From Apium graveolens (taxonomy: Eukaryota; Streptophyta; Magnoliopsida; Apiales; Apiaceae): DNA of 64,000 bases. The stretch spans positions 43,113-107,112 of the forward strand of contig NW_027418099.1 in assembly GCF_009905375.1 (NCBI RefSeq), given 5' to 3'. Both the position numbers and the translations under genes were made by a program. Shown here piece after piece: positions 41,716 to 54,360 of this stretch (positions are counted from its first letter, which is position 1; each line of letters starts with the position of its first letter). The notes under the pieces are model-generated. The model was not told the origin of the DNA and did not search any database. It saw only the letters and a list, made by a program, of their open reading frames with translations.

Positions 41716-44700
41716 ATTGATCCAGCTCTACTTGCAACTATCCTAGACCTCATCACCGCTTTAATGGAGCAGGTTAGGGATATCGTGCGTGCCCGCATTT
41801 CTTGATCCATAATAGTGTGCAGAGTCTGAACAATCTGACAAAGAATTTCATGCAGCACCGCTTTTGAAGGATTAGCCTAAGTTATGGATGATTAGTTTTA
41901 ATGACTAGATGATTATCTATGGTAGTACTTTTGGGTTATAAGCGATCAGATCAAATGATGTAATTCTCTTTAAAATGCTCAGTTGTTGTACCCTCGAACA
42001 AATGGTTATGTATATATCCGTTAATTTCAGTTCAGATCAGTTTGTTTGTGATAAGATCACATTGTTAATTGCACTATTAACACTTAAGAGAGTGTCATGA
42101 AGTTTATCGAACTTAAGAATTCATAATTTGCAATCGTGCAAGGACTAAACGAGGGGAAGACTTAAGCAAAGTAAGTAAGACAAATATCCGGAGATTCTCA
42201 AAATTTTTCCAAGTAATATGCCCCCACAAGGAATAAGATTAGGGGCAAACCTTGAATGTGATAATCAGGGAGGTCGCAATTAAGATATAAAGAACCCGGA
42301 ATATAATAAAGTGGAAAATGAGGATTTTAAATTAAAAGATGACCCCAATTATGAGGAGTAGGAAGAAATATTTAGACTAAGAAAGCAAAAGTCGAGCGAG
42401 ATAAGGAGACCCGAGACGGTACTCCTATACAGAAATTCATGGACCTGTCTAAAACAGAACTTATACTTTATTCCTAACCACCACCTTGAGGGAAACAATG
42501 TAGTGGGAAATTCTTTCGGGACCTTTAAATCGCTAAGCTCTCAGTGTTCCAAGGAACAAGTTGACCCAGTCGAGGCAAGAGCCTGGCTAAAGGAAATATA
42601 GGAATCATTTGAGATTCTAAATGATTGACGAACCACAAAAGACTGTTTTTGTCACTTACCCTCCTAAGAGAGAGACCACCCTCTGGTGAAAAACCAAGGA
42701 GGGTACGGAGCAAGAGATTATAATAAACTGATTTAAGTTCAGTCCATTATTTTCAAGAAAGTACTTCCCAAGGTTATGGAGATAGTATAAAAGCTTTAGA
42801 GCCAGAACAAAGGCAGACGAGTATGATGAATTATGAATCTAAGTTGTAAAAGTTGTCAAGATTCATTCTGAGGACACGAATCCAGAATGACGGGATGTTT
42901 GAAATAGATGCTTATGTTGGGTTGGTTCATGAAATAATGATAAGAGAATGGAAAATAAAAAAAAAGAAAGAAACTGAAGTGGAAAGGAATATAAAGGCAA
43001 TAGAGTTTGAGGAATGATAAGGAAGTTGGGTATGAGGAAACCCTAAAGACTCGTAGCAATAGAAATAGAAAAGTATGTAATCGTTAGGATGAGGGTGATT
43101 CACCAAGAGTTAAAATTGATGGTTGAAGGCATAAGAGATACATATATTTTATCCCCTGTAAGTTGGGAGGATTCGAGGAAACCTTGAGATAATTCGAAGG
43201 ATAAATAATGAGACGCGGATAGACTGAGGAGACAAGGAAGTAAGAAATTAGGAAAATTGGATGAAGGAAATGACCCTCAAGAATGTGAAGTGTAAGACCG
43301 GTGGCTTGATACCCATAAAGGGAGACGCCAGGTATGAAAGATATCCCAACATTGAGGTGACTGTTGAGATAAACAACAAAAATAAATAAGGAATTATTAA
43401 GAAGAGGTTCACGTTGAACACGACCAATATCTTCCAGAACATCCTTGTTATCGTTACCAAATTAGGCAAGAAAAGCGGATAACCGTTGTTATCTTTTGGA
43501 GGCCATATTGATTGACCTCATTTTGAATACAGATGTTATTGCGAAATTAGGCATATACTATCGAGGTGGGAATGATTGAATAAGACACCCTTATCAGGGA
43601 CATATGACTTGATTTATCCATGGAAGGATGTATGTACCTTTTTAAAGGTGAAATTAAGGATAGAACATCGGTAACTTAAAGTGAATCCTAGGGGAATGCA
43701 TACAGGTTGGCATTTCACCCTTAATAGGGATAGTATGAGTTTTGACAGTATGAATTGGAAAGGATTAAGGTAATAACAACCTTTAAGGATCAGTGGAGAA
43801 ATTTTTCAGAAGTATATAGACAATGGTTCTAGTAGTAGTAAATGGTATTTTGATATGTCCTGTATCTAGGGAATACAGGAGGAACGATTGAAGGATAACC
43901 TTAGAGGTTTTACAAGGAGAAAGGTAATATTCAAAATTCTCAAGAATAGAAATGTTGATAAAGGAAATATGACGTAATTATAATGATGCCAAGTGGGGCA
44001 CATGTTAAACCACGAGAAAGTATGGATCAAACCAGTAAAGGTCGAAATTGTTCAGGGCAATTAGGACCTAAGATAAAAGATGTTCTAAGTACGATCGAGA
44101 GTCAGTCGCGATAGTGATTAAACTCTCAAGACTGAGGCAATAACTTATGGAAAATAGTGATTTTTTTTCTCATCAGATTTTAAGGAAAACATCTTCACAT
44201 AAGCTGTGATTGAAATGAGGTAGAAAATTTATTTGGAGGTGGTTAAAATGACATTGACTGTAAGGAAATTTTACTATCAGGAAAGGCCAAAGAGGTGGCC
44301 AACACTTTAAAGGTAAGAGGATAATTATAGGCGCGTGTGCCAAAGGAATACAGTGATGATGGTTAAAGCTATGAAGGATGTATTATGGTTTGGAAGATTG
44401 ACATTCCTTCTTATGACTGTGCAATACCCAACCGTAATAGTAGTTGGTAAAGGTTTAATTCGTGTAATCGCCATGAGCGGGCTATCTATCTTAGAAGGTC
44501 CTATCTTGAGAATAATCCAGGACCATATTTCAAAAAGGACTAAACGAACCTTTGAGTTAAGTCTTCTATTGAAGGCATATGATTAAGAATGGTATTAACC
44601 TGCTATCGTTGCTTTGATTGAAACTCTTCTGCAATTTTATCTGCTTCATGTCATGAATGTACATCAGGATCTGGAGTGTTCTTCATGAATTATGATTAGT

Positions 44701-44953
44701 GGTTATGTTAACTCCTTAGAAGTATTCTATACGACATGTATGGACTCCGTATGGTTAGATATTAAGATTTCATGGAAAGTGAATGATGACAGTAGGTCAG
44801 TGGTGGACCATAGTAAGGCAGCAATGATTCTGCGAGTAATGAGCTGATTATAACCATGAGAGTTGTATTGGAATGGATGTTGAGATTAAGTACCACTAAT
44901 CGGGTCGTGGTAGTGTATAAATTATCATTGATAGACTAATTAAGTAGAGTATC
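41716..44953 (+). pseudogene. Element G, first internal region: decayed gag-pol, cut in integrase
   Basis: No long frame survives, but short stretches are recognisable. Gag with DPVEARAWLKEI occurs near 42560-42600. RT remnants (a FSEYIDNG-like trace) lie near 43800-43870. An RNase H end (SGKAKEVA) lies near 44278-44305. Early integrase lies near 44300-44950. The region is parallel to 50500-53090 and stops at 44953, in the middle of integrase, where LTR2 starts. Many single-base stops and indels make it non-functional. Confidence 0.7.
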
Positions 44954-47004
44954 TGTAATAACCCCAATTTTTGGGAAATTTTTGAAACCCTTATGAATAG
45001 TGTTTTTGCTGAATGAGAAAACTTTTCATGCCACACTATGTAGGGGTTCTGATATGGATATTCTGAGATTTTATTAGTACTTTATATGGGATATAAGTGT
45101 ATGTAAAGATCGTCAGAATCCAAATCCGAACACTTTGATTTTTCCCGGAAATACACTAGATACGGAAAGATTTGAGAAAAAGGTAACAGGATAAAAAGGA
45201 TTTAAATTAAAGGATTATAGGAGAGGATCATAAAAGGAATATAATATATTGAGAAAGGTTAAGGGAACCTAAGTAATAAGATCCCGGGTATGATCCCTCA
45301 AACGATAAACGAAAATGAAAGTTAAGCGAACCGTATAACAGATCAGCGGTCATTAGGCAAACAATTAGGAAGTTAATCAAAGGGATTAGAGAGGATGATG
45401 TCACCCAACCAATGAGAAGAGGACAAGGAGGGGAGGATGACATCATGAGGATGACACAAGCATGACATGGGAAGGAAGGAGATGTGGTGGCTTTTTAACC
45501 ACACAAAATCAAGGGCAACTAGGTAATTTACTAAAACAAACACAAAAATCAAACCAACCAAGCCAAGCAAATCATTTTTCATCAAAATCAAAAAGAAACC
45601 AAGGCATTGTTCTTCATGCTCTCGGCCAAAACAGAACCAGCACACTAAAACTGCTGTATCTCCTTCATTTCTCACTCAAATATTGTGTTCTATAGCTCAT
45701 TGGAAAGGTATTGAGATGGCCTACAACTCTTGTTCACAAGTCTCGTCCAAATAATCATAGTAAGATCCTCATTTTTACAGTTCTTTAAATCGGACTTTTA
45801 GAAACTTCAAAGCCTAACTTTGTGTTCTTGATTTCTTTGGAAAGATCAAGCTTGTAGAAGGCTCCATAAGGCTTCCTAGCAACTTAACACCTCCCAAGGA
45901 AGGTATAAACTTCAAACCCTAGCCTTTACTTTATTTGTTAGTAAGCTTAATGGTTGGTTTTGTGAAATGAGAAGCATGGATTGTGATTATTAGTAGTTTG
46001 GTTTGATTTGGAAGTGTTTTGGTAATTGAAGCTTGATTATAGTTCATAGGTCTTGATTGTGGTTGTTTGAGTTGAAAACCTTGGAGATTATGGACTGATG
46101 TGGTATGGATTAGGTGAAGTTTTGTTGTATTGATGGTTATGAGTTGGTTGGTGGTTAATTGGAGTAGTTTAAACATTGGTAATCGTGTAAACATAGCCGT
46201 CGTAACGTCCGATTTTCTTTGGACTGTTTTTGTGCATAACATTAGGACTCGAGAACCCCCTGCTAGATTATGACCACTGCCATGTTTAGATAGCTCATGT
46301 TACGAGCTTCGTTTTGATATGTAGTTCGTTCGATTCCGATGCACGGTTTAGGAGAAACGACCGTTTCAAGTAACGGCGTTTCGCGAACGAAACTTTTCCC
46401 CTCGCCTTACTTTGAAACATAGGTTAAAGACCAAAAAACGGTTAATTAATGTATGAAACATTTATGGTAAGTGTGTTAGGCAGTTGGTAAGACACTCGCG
46501 AAGGAATCGCCTTAAAACTCGTAAAGGTTAAATTATTAAAAATGGTGGAGCCGAGGGTACCCGAGTGACTTAAGCAAATCAGTAAGCGCAAAACGAGCGT
46601 TAGAGTCTGAGTTGGTTAGAGTATAGATTTACAAGTGACTTTGGTTTAATTCTAACTTACTTGTTGTTTATAGGTTACCAGACTCATCCCGAGCCATTCG
46701 TAACCCCCAGTCGCTCAGGCAAGTTTTCTACCCGATATACTGTTGTTGTGATGTAAATATATGTATATGCATTATCTTGTGATAGTGCATGATTGTTATT
46801 AGCAAATTTTGTGATATATTGGAGCATGCTGATATGGTATATATGCATGTCTGTTTCGTAATCTGGTTATCTATCTGTTGATTTCAATGCTTATAGTTGC
46901 ATAATACCTATGCTAGAAATAAGCAAGTAGTTGCGTATACCCTTAGTATAGGGGATAAAAGGTGAACATATTTCTAAACCGGGAGTCGATGTTCCCGAGT
47001 ATAT

Positions 47005-47035
<31 letters not shown>

Positions 47036-49219
47036 GGATATAGTTTTTAAAACTATGGATCGAATAAGGTTTATTCGATACCTTTATTTTACTTAATTGA
47101 ATATTAATTTGAGTATTCATTCGAGGGCTTATGACTCAGTTTATTTTATTATTTGAATATTAATTCGAGGGCTTATGACTCAGTTTATATTATTATTGAA
47201 TATTACTTGGATATTCATTTGAGGATGTATGATTCCTTTATTTTATGAATATTATTTATAGTATTCATTCGAGGTATTATGACTCCGCTTATTACTTAAT
47301 AATATTCTTTATTGTATTAAAGAATAAGGTGTCGATAATCAAACTTACTTTTGATTATTCAAATAAAGATATTACTTTCGTATAAGTATATCTTTGATTA
47401 TTTGCTATTCATTTCAAGTATAAGTTTTAATACTTCTACTTCAATTATTTTATAAAGATTATTCTTTATGGGAATATTATTTAAATAATAATATTCAGAC
47501 ATTTTCTAAATATTCTGGGGACTGATTTACTTCATTAAATCAGCTTCACTCCAAACATTCTTAAAAATGTTTTGCGAGTCTTCAAAATGATTTTTTTTAA
47601 AAGTTAGAGCGGATCCCAAAACTCATTTTTTAAGATCCTCCTTTCGAAGGGGATTTAAATACTCGCTCAAAACCTGAGGGATCCGGCTCTGTGGTGTGTT
47701 TTATATTCGCAACAAGGTTGCTGTTTTGATAAATGAATTGATTACTTACCCAACACTCGGGAAGTAAAATTCTTGGAACAAGTTAATCCATTAACAGGCA
47801 TCGCCCGGGAAATATCGGTGAGTTCTCCTTTCCAAATAGATATGACTTCTTGGTGGAGCCGTATCAATAAGTTTCTACTTGGGGAAAGTGGGGACAAGCT
47901 TTACGTTTCAGAGTCATGGATTTCATCTGAACTAGGAGTGGCGTAAGTGGCCGAGTAGCGCCGGCCCAGCCTTATTATATTGGCCCAAATGGCCTGGAAG
48001 TTCCGCTAAGGCGGTCCATTCCTTAGGAGTTCAGTGTTCGGTTGACAAGTAAATCCGACAGGTTCTCCTCTACATGTAGAAAATGGTGGGGTTGTACTAC
48101 TACGACTGATCATCGTAAGTGGTCTTCCTGGCGCGGCAAACTCCCGTAATGAGTTCATCATCCAATTGGATAATTTCTGCAACACTACCCAGAGCACTTC
48201 GATAGAAAGGCTACGGTTGGGCGATTGTTGAGTGTTGGCAGGGTCAAGTTTTAAAAATGATGTTTGCATCAAATGAAGTATCTCGTAACTTCATTTTATT
48301 TTGATGATATTTTAAAGATTTAATCTATTCAAATCTGGTCTTGTAGTCTCATCTACGTGATGAACTTTTGAAACTAATTATAACTTGAACGGTGGTAGTT
48401 CAAGTAGTATTTGGAAAAGATATAAGTATATTGGAGTATCTTGTAACTTCATCTTTTAAACTTATATCTAGTAAATGATTATCTTATGCATGACAAAGAT
48501 TTTCAGAAAAATGTTGAGACAAGGTTAGATATATGAGATCACCTTGCAACGATATTTTTATACAGTTATACACTAGAACTCTGTGTATATTATGCATGGA
48601 AGAGGACTTCCAAGATTTTGAAAAGTATATATGTATATATATATACTGAATATTTTGCGACTTCATCGCATTAAGATATCAACTTGGTTCATTTCTTTTG
48701 ACCAAGACTTTCATGAGTACTATGAGAAGGCTCATATATTGTTAATCATTATACATATTATTTTGGTGGGCTTGCTGCTCACCCTTGCTTTCTTCTTTCA
48801 TCACACAACATCAGATAGACAAGATGAACCGGACCAAGCTCCCGATTCGCAAGAGGTTAGGAGACGTTCCGCAGTTTTCTAGAAGCACTGATGCCACCAT
48901 AGCTGAGGTAGGAACTACCAATAGGCTAGGCTTTCAACTTTTGATGTATCAGATTATGTATATTTATGAATTGTAATAATGGCAAAGAAATGTAAATTTA
49001 TTCAGAAACCTGTTTAAGGTGTATTGGCATATAATTGTGGAATAAAACGACTTGTGATTATTTTTGGATATTCATCTCTGAGACTATAACTTGTGGTGTG
49101 TGTGTTTATTGTGGGGTCACAGTACAGAGTAGTTGATTATTTATTAAGATTGGGTGTTGTTAAGGGAAATGGAACTCGTGACAACCCGGATCCCCGACCC
49201 CGGATTTGGGGGTGTTACA
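44954..49219 (+). repeat. Second (middle) LTR of element G
   Basis: It is 4266 bp and starts TGTAATAACCCC inside integrase sequence. It resembles LTR1 and LTR3 at both ends and in the TATGACTC array (47090-47295). At 47768-48270 it has an unrelated, more G+C-rich block in place of the G-rich repeats of LTR1. It therefore comes from another subfamily copy. Confidence 0.88.
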
Positions 49220-50498
49220 GAAATGGTATCAGAGCCAAGCGTTATAAACCTCAGAGATGATGGGACGTTAAGATAATAAGTTCACTAAGATAATAAGAAC
49301 TCTTGCCAAGTTCATAGTCGGACTACCTAACGTAGTACTGACAGTTAAAACCCTTATGGGAACCCTTATAAATGTAGCGATAGAAGCGTAGTTCGTTATC
49401 GTATAGAGTAGCGGGACTCCGAACCCTGAGGTTGAGGAGCAACAGCGCGATGATGTTTTATTACTAATTGGAGATCGGATTGTGGATCCGATAGAGTGTC
49501 CTAATGCAGGACCAGATGATGTTGATATTGAGGATGTAGCGGTTGAGGATGTTGTCCTAGATGGGATTGTTGCTGAGGAGGATCTCGTGGAGGATCCTAA
49601 CAAGAATGAATAAAGGACCACTGATGAATTGATGACCATGGTTAGGGCAACTCCCAGAGGTAGGATTGGCCGGTCACTACCGGAGGTTCGTTCAAGTTTG
49701 TAAAGATAGTAGCCCCTTTAACGCGGCTTACTCGTAAGACTGAGAAGTTCGAATGGACAGAGAAATGCGAGAACAACTTTTAAGAACCGAAGCAAAGGTT
49801 GGTGACGTTCCCTATGTTGGCGTTGCCGGATGGAAAATGAGATTTTGTGAAGTGTAGTGACGCTTCGCATAAGGAATTAGGGTGCTTCTCATACAACACA
49901 GCAAGGTAATCGCGTACGCGTCAAGACAATTAAGGTAATATGAAATTCGATATCCCCGCCCATGAGCTTAGGCTCGTGGCAATAGTTTTATCCTAAAGAT
50001 TGGAGGCACTACTTGTATGGAGAGAAGTGCGAGAATTACCTAAGTCATAAGTGCTCTAGTACATTTTCACGTAGAAAGAGCTCAACATATGCCAGAGGAG
50101 GCAGTTAGAGCTAATCAAGAATAATGATTGGGAGATTCTTTATCATTCGGGGAAAGCCAATGTGGTGGCTGATGCCCTTAGTAAAAAGGAGAGACACAAG
50201 ATGATAATGTCTTTGGGAGAGTTTATAAGAGATTTTGGAAATAGTAGTGAAGGTAACCGGAGCCGGTACCGAAAAGCTGTTTGAGATTGCAATAGAGACC
50301 GAATTATTGGAAAAGAGCATACGGTGCCAGAGAAAGGTGATGAATGAAGGCAGAGAGCCAACAAATAAATATGAGATTAATACCGAGAAAGATGATAAGG
50401 GAATAATGAGGTATTCCTATAGAATTTGGGTTCCGAAAGTTCAAGAGCGTAAAGATGAGAACTTAGATGAGAGCCATAGTTTGAGGAATAAGATTTAG
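49220..50498 (+). pseudogene. Element G, second internal region: gag start joined to RNase H and integrase start
   Basis: Leader and gag N-terminus (49440-49660) are followed at about 49680 by pol pieces: APLTRLTRKTEKFEWTEKCE (RT-RNase H connection), DASHKELGC, DWEILYHSGKANVVADALSK (RNase H end, near 50130-50190) and, at 50235-50498, the integrase N-terminal extension with EKDDKGIMRYSYRIWVP. The middle of gag, protease and most of RT are missing between them, so an internal deletion of about 3 kb is likely. Confidence 0.72.
49224..49236 (+). other. Primer-binding site after the second LTR of element G
   Basis: TGGTATCAGAGCC begins four bases after the LTR, as after LTR1. Confidence 0.9.
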
Positions 50499-53400
50499 AG
50501 CAAACCCTGAACGTGATAGTCAGGGAGGTCGCCATCAAGATAGAAGGAACCCATGACATAATGGAGTGGAAAATGAGGATTTTAAATTAAAAGATGACCC
50601 CAATTATGGGGAGTAGGATGAAACATTTCATACTAAGGAAACAGAAAGTCGAGTAAGGAAAGGAGACCCGAGACGGTACTCCTATACGGCAATTCATGGA
50701 CCTGTCTAGACAGAACTTAGACTATTATCCCCAACCACCACCTTGAGGAAACAATGCGATAGGAAATTCTTTCATGACCTTTAAGTCGCTAAGCTCTCAG
50801 AGTTCCAAGGAACAGGTTGACCCAGTCGAGGCAAGAGCCTGGCTAAAGGAAATAGAGGAATCATTTGAGATTCTGAATGATTGACGAATCACAAAAGACT
50901 GTTTTTGTCACTTACCCTCCTAAGAGAGAGACCACCCGCTGGTGAAAGGCCAAGGAAGGCACGGAGCAAGAGATTATAATAAACTGATTTAAGTTCAGTC
51001 AATTGTTTTCAGGAAAGTACTTCCCAAGGTTATGGAGATAGTGTAAAAGCCTTAGAGCCAGAACAAAGGCAGACGAGTATGATGAATTATGAAGCTAAGC
51101 TGTAAAAGTTGTTAAGATTCGTTCTGAAGACACGAATCCAGAATGACGGGATATTTGAAATCAATGCTTATGTTGTGTTGGTTCATGAAATAATGATAAG
51201 AGAAAGGAAAATAAAAAGGAATTGAAGTGGAAAGGAATATAAAGGCAACAGAGTTTGAGGAATGATAAGGGAGTTGGGTATGAGGAAACCCTAAAGACTC
51301 ATATTAATAGAAATAGAAAAGTATATGATCGTCAGGATGAGGGTGATTCACCATGAGTTAAAGTTGACGGTTGAAGGCATAAGAGATGCATATATTTTAT
51401 CCCCTGTAAGTTGGGAAGATTCGAGGAAACCTTGAGATAATTCGAAGGATAAATAATGAGACGCGGATAGACTGAGGAGACAAGAAAGTAAGAAATTAAG
51501 AAAATTGGGTGAAGGAAGTGACCTTCAAGAAGGTAAAGTGTAAGACCGGTGGCATGATACCCAGAAAGGGAGACGCCAGATATGAAAGATATCCCAACAT
51601 TGAGATGACTGTTGAGATAAACAACAAAAGTAAATAAGGAATTATTAAGAAGAAGTTCACGTTGAACATGACCAATATCTTCCAGAACATCCATGTTATC
51701 ATTACCAAATCAAGAAAGAAAAGTGGATGATCATTGTTAACTTTTGGAGGCCATATGGATTGACCTCAATTTGAATAAGGATGCTATTATAAAGTTAGGT
51801 ATAGACTATCGAGGTGGGAATGATTGAATAAGACACCCTTATCAGGGATATATGACTTGATTTATCCATGGAAGGATGCAGGTACCTTTTAAAGGTGGAA
51901 TTAAGGATAGAACATTGGTAACTTAAAATGAATCCTAGGGGAATGCATAAAGGTTGGAATTTCACCCTTAATAGGGACAGTATGAGTTTTGACAGTATGA
52001 TTTGGAAAGGGTTAATGTAGCAACAACCTTTAAGAATCAGTGGAGAAATTTTTCAGAAGTATATAGACAATGGTTCTAGTAATAGTAAATGGTATTTTAA
52101 TATGCCCTGTATCTAGGGAATACAGGAGGAACGATTGAAGGATAACCTTAGAGGTTTTACAAGGAGAAAGGTAATATTCAAAATTTTTAAGAATAGAAAT
52201 GTTGATAAAGGAAATATGACGTAATTATAATGTTGCCAAGTGGGGCACGTGTTAAACCACGAGAAAGTATGGATCGAACCAGTAATGGTCGAAATTATTC
52301 AGGGCAATTAGGACTTAAGATAAAAGATGTTCTAATTATGATTGAGAGTCAGTCATGACAGTGATTAACCTCTAAAGACTGAGGCAATAACTTATGGAAA
52401 AATGGTGATTTTTTTTTTACTCATCAGATTTTAAGGAAAGCATTTTCACATAAGCTGTGATTGAAATAAGGTAGAAAATTTATTTGGAGATGGTTAAAGT
52501 GACATTGACTGTAAGGAAATTTTACTATCAGGAAAGGCCAAAGAGGTGGCCGACACTTTAAAGGTAAGAGGATAATTATAGGCGCTTGTGCCAAAAGAAT
52601 ACAGTGATGATGGTTAAAACTGTGAAGGTTGTATTATGGTTTGGAAGATTGACATTCCTTCTGATGACTGTGCAATACCCAGCCGTAATAGTAGTTGGTA
52701 AAGGTTTAATTCGTGTAATCGCCATGAGCGGGCTATCTATCTTAGAAGGTACTATCTTGAGAATGAGCCTGGACCATGTTTCAAAAGGACTAAACGAACC
52801 TTTGAGATCAGGAGTGTTCTTCATGAATCAGAAATGGTGATTATGTTACCTCCTTAGAAGGATTTGATACGACATGTATGGACTCCGTATGGTTAGCTAT
52901 TAAGATTTCATGGAAAGTGAATGATGACAGTGGGTCAGTGGTGGACCATAGTAAGGCAGCAATGATTCTGCGAGTAACGAGCTGATTACAACCGTGAGAG
53001 TTGTATTGGAATGGATGTTGAGATTGAGTACCACTAAACGGGTCGTGGTAGTGTATAAGTTATCATTGATAGACTAATTAAGTAGAGTATCTACCTATTG
53101 AATATTTATTCCTTCTTATGAAAAGAGAGTCGTATTACTATATGAGGAAGGTTGTGGTGCAAGCATAGAACTCTAGTAACGGTGATGTCTAAAATGAGAT
53201 CCCAGGTTCGATTTTCAAAATCGAGGGAGTTTCAAAGGTGATTGTGTATAAGCTCGAGGAAGAGCATGGGTCCATAGAATGATGGACGGAATAGAAATAT
53301 TTAGGCATGGAAAATACGATGCTATAATACTTGATGCTGATATAAATACGTATATGTTTTGTTCTCCTATGACAAACCTCTATAGTTCAGAGGTAGGTTC

Positions 53401-54360
53401 CAAGCCAGATATTTTGTGGCAGTATATTTTTTTTATATATACAATTCTCTTCAGTTCGTTCTTTTCTCTTCTTTTCATTTCATGTAAGTTGAGAAGAACA
53501 ACCCTTCCAGAAGGGGAGGTATTGCCGAATGACTGTCTATCTGTGTGATAGAAGCCTAGTAGGATACCAACTATTGTTTAATTGCTTGTCAAGTACTAAA
53601 GGCTGGCCACCTTCTGTACTAACTATACGAGATAACAAGTGTTCATGATCATAGTGATCTCTCAATAAATTCTTTTACTTCTATATGAAGGATTAAGCTT
53701 TCGAAAATAGAAACAGCTGAAAAAGGAGTAGTAAAGTTATGGTGGTATTCAGAATGGGAACACATTCGTAATACTAAGGTTGACGTGGTTATTAAAAGGT
53801 TATAGAACGCTAACGAGCAAAAGTATAACCAGTATAATATTAGGAACAGAAGGTAGTAGCGATTACGAACTCGAAAAGAATGGGTATTGAGAAGTAAAAG
53901 CTCTAATGCTAAACACTATAATGAGAGTCTGTGCAATAGACTTGAAAAAAAAATTTGGAATGATCACTTAACGCGGATTTAGTTATATCACGACAATAGA
54001 TCATATGTCAGTATTGAGGTATCGCCTTATGAGATCCTTGAGGGAAGACAATGTCGATCTCCCTTATGTTAGGATGAAGTTGTAGAGTGCAAGATGCTCG
54101 GACCCGCAGTAGTCCAAAGGACCAAGGATATAATAGATCTAATCAGAGGACAGCTGGTAGTAGCCCAAGATGGACATAAGAAGTATGTTGATTTGACACA
54201 AAAGAACAAAGAATAGGAAGTAGGGGACCTAGTGTTGTTAAAGGTATCCCCTTGGAAACCCTTGGAAAGAATTGATGAGGTTCGGAAAGAAAGGAAAGCT
54301 AAGTCTACAATTTGTTGGACCCTTGGATATATTAAGACGTTTGGAAAATTGAAAAAATTT
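50499..54360 (+). pseudogene. Element G, second internal region: another decayed gag-pol set
   Basis: After the integrase start the sequence returns to gag (DPVEARAWLKEIEESFEIL near 50820-50880). It then passes through RT traces (51960-52250), an RNase H end (SGKAKEVADTLK near 52530-52565), integrase core traces (near 53020-53540) and the integrase C-terminus near 54000-54350, up to the third LTR. It is collinear with 42225-44953 as far as 53090. No stretch is translatable. The order pol-then-gag with the upstream block shows a rearrangement. Confidence 0.7.
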
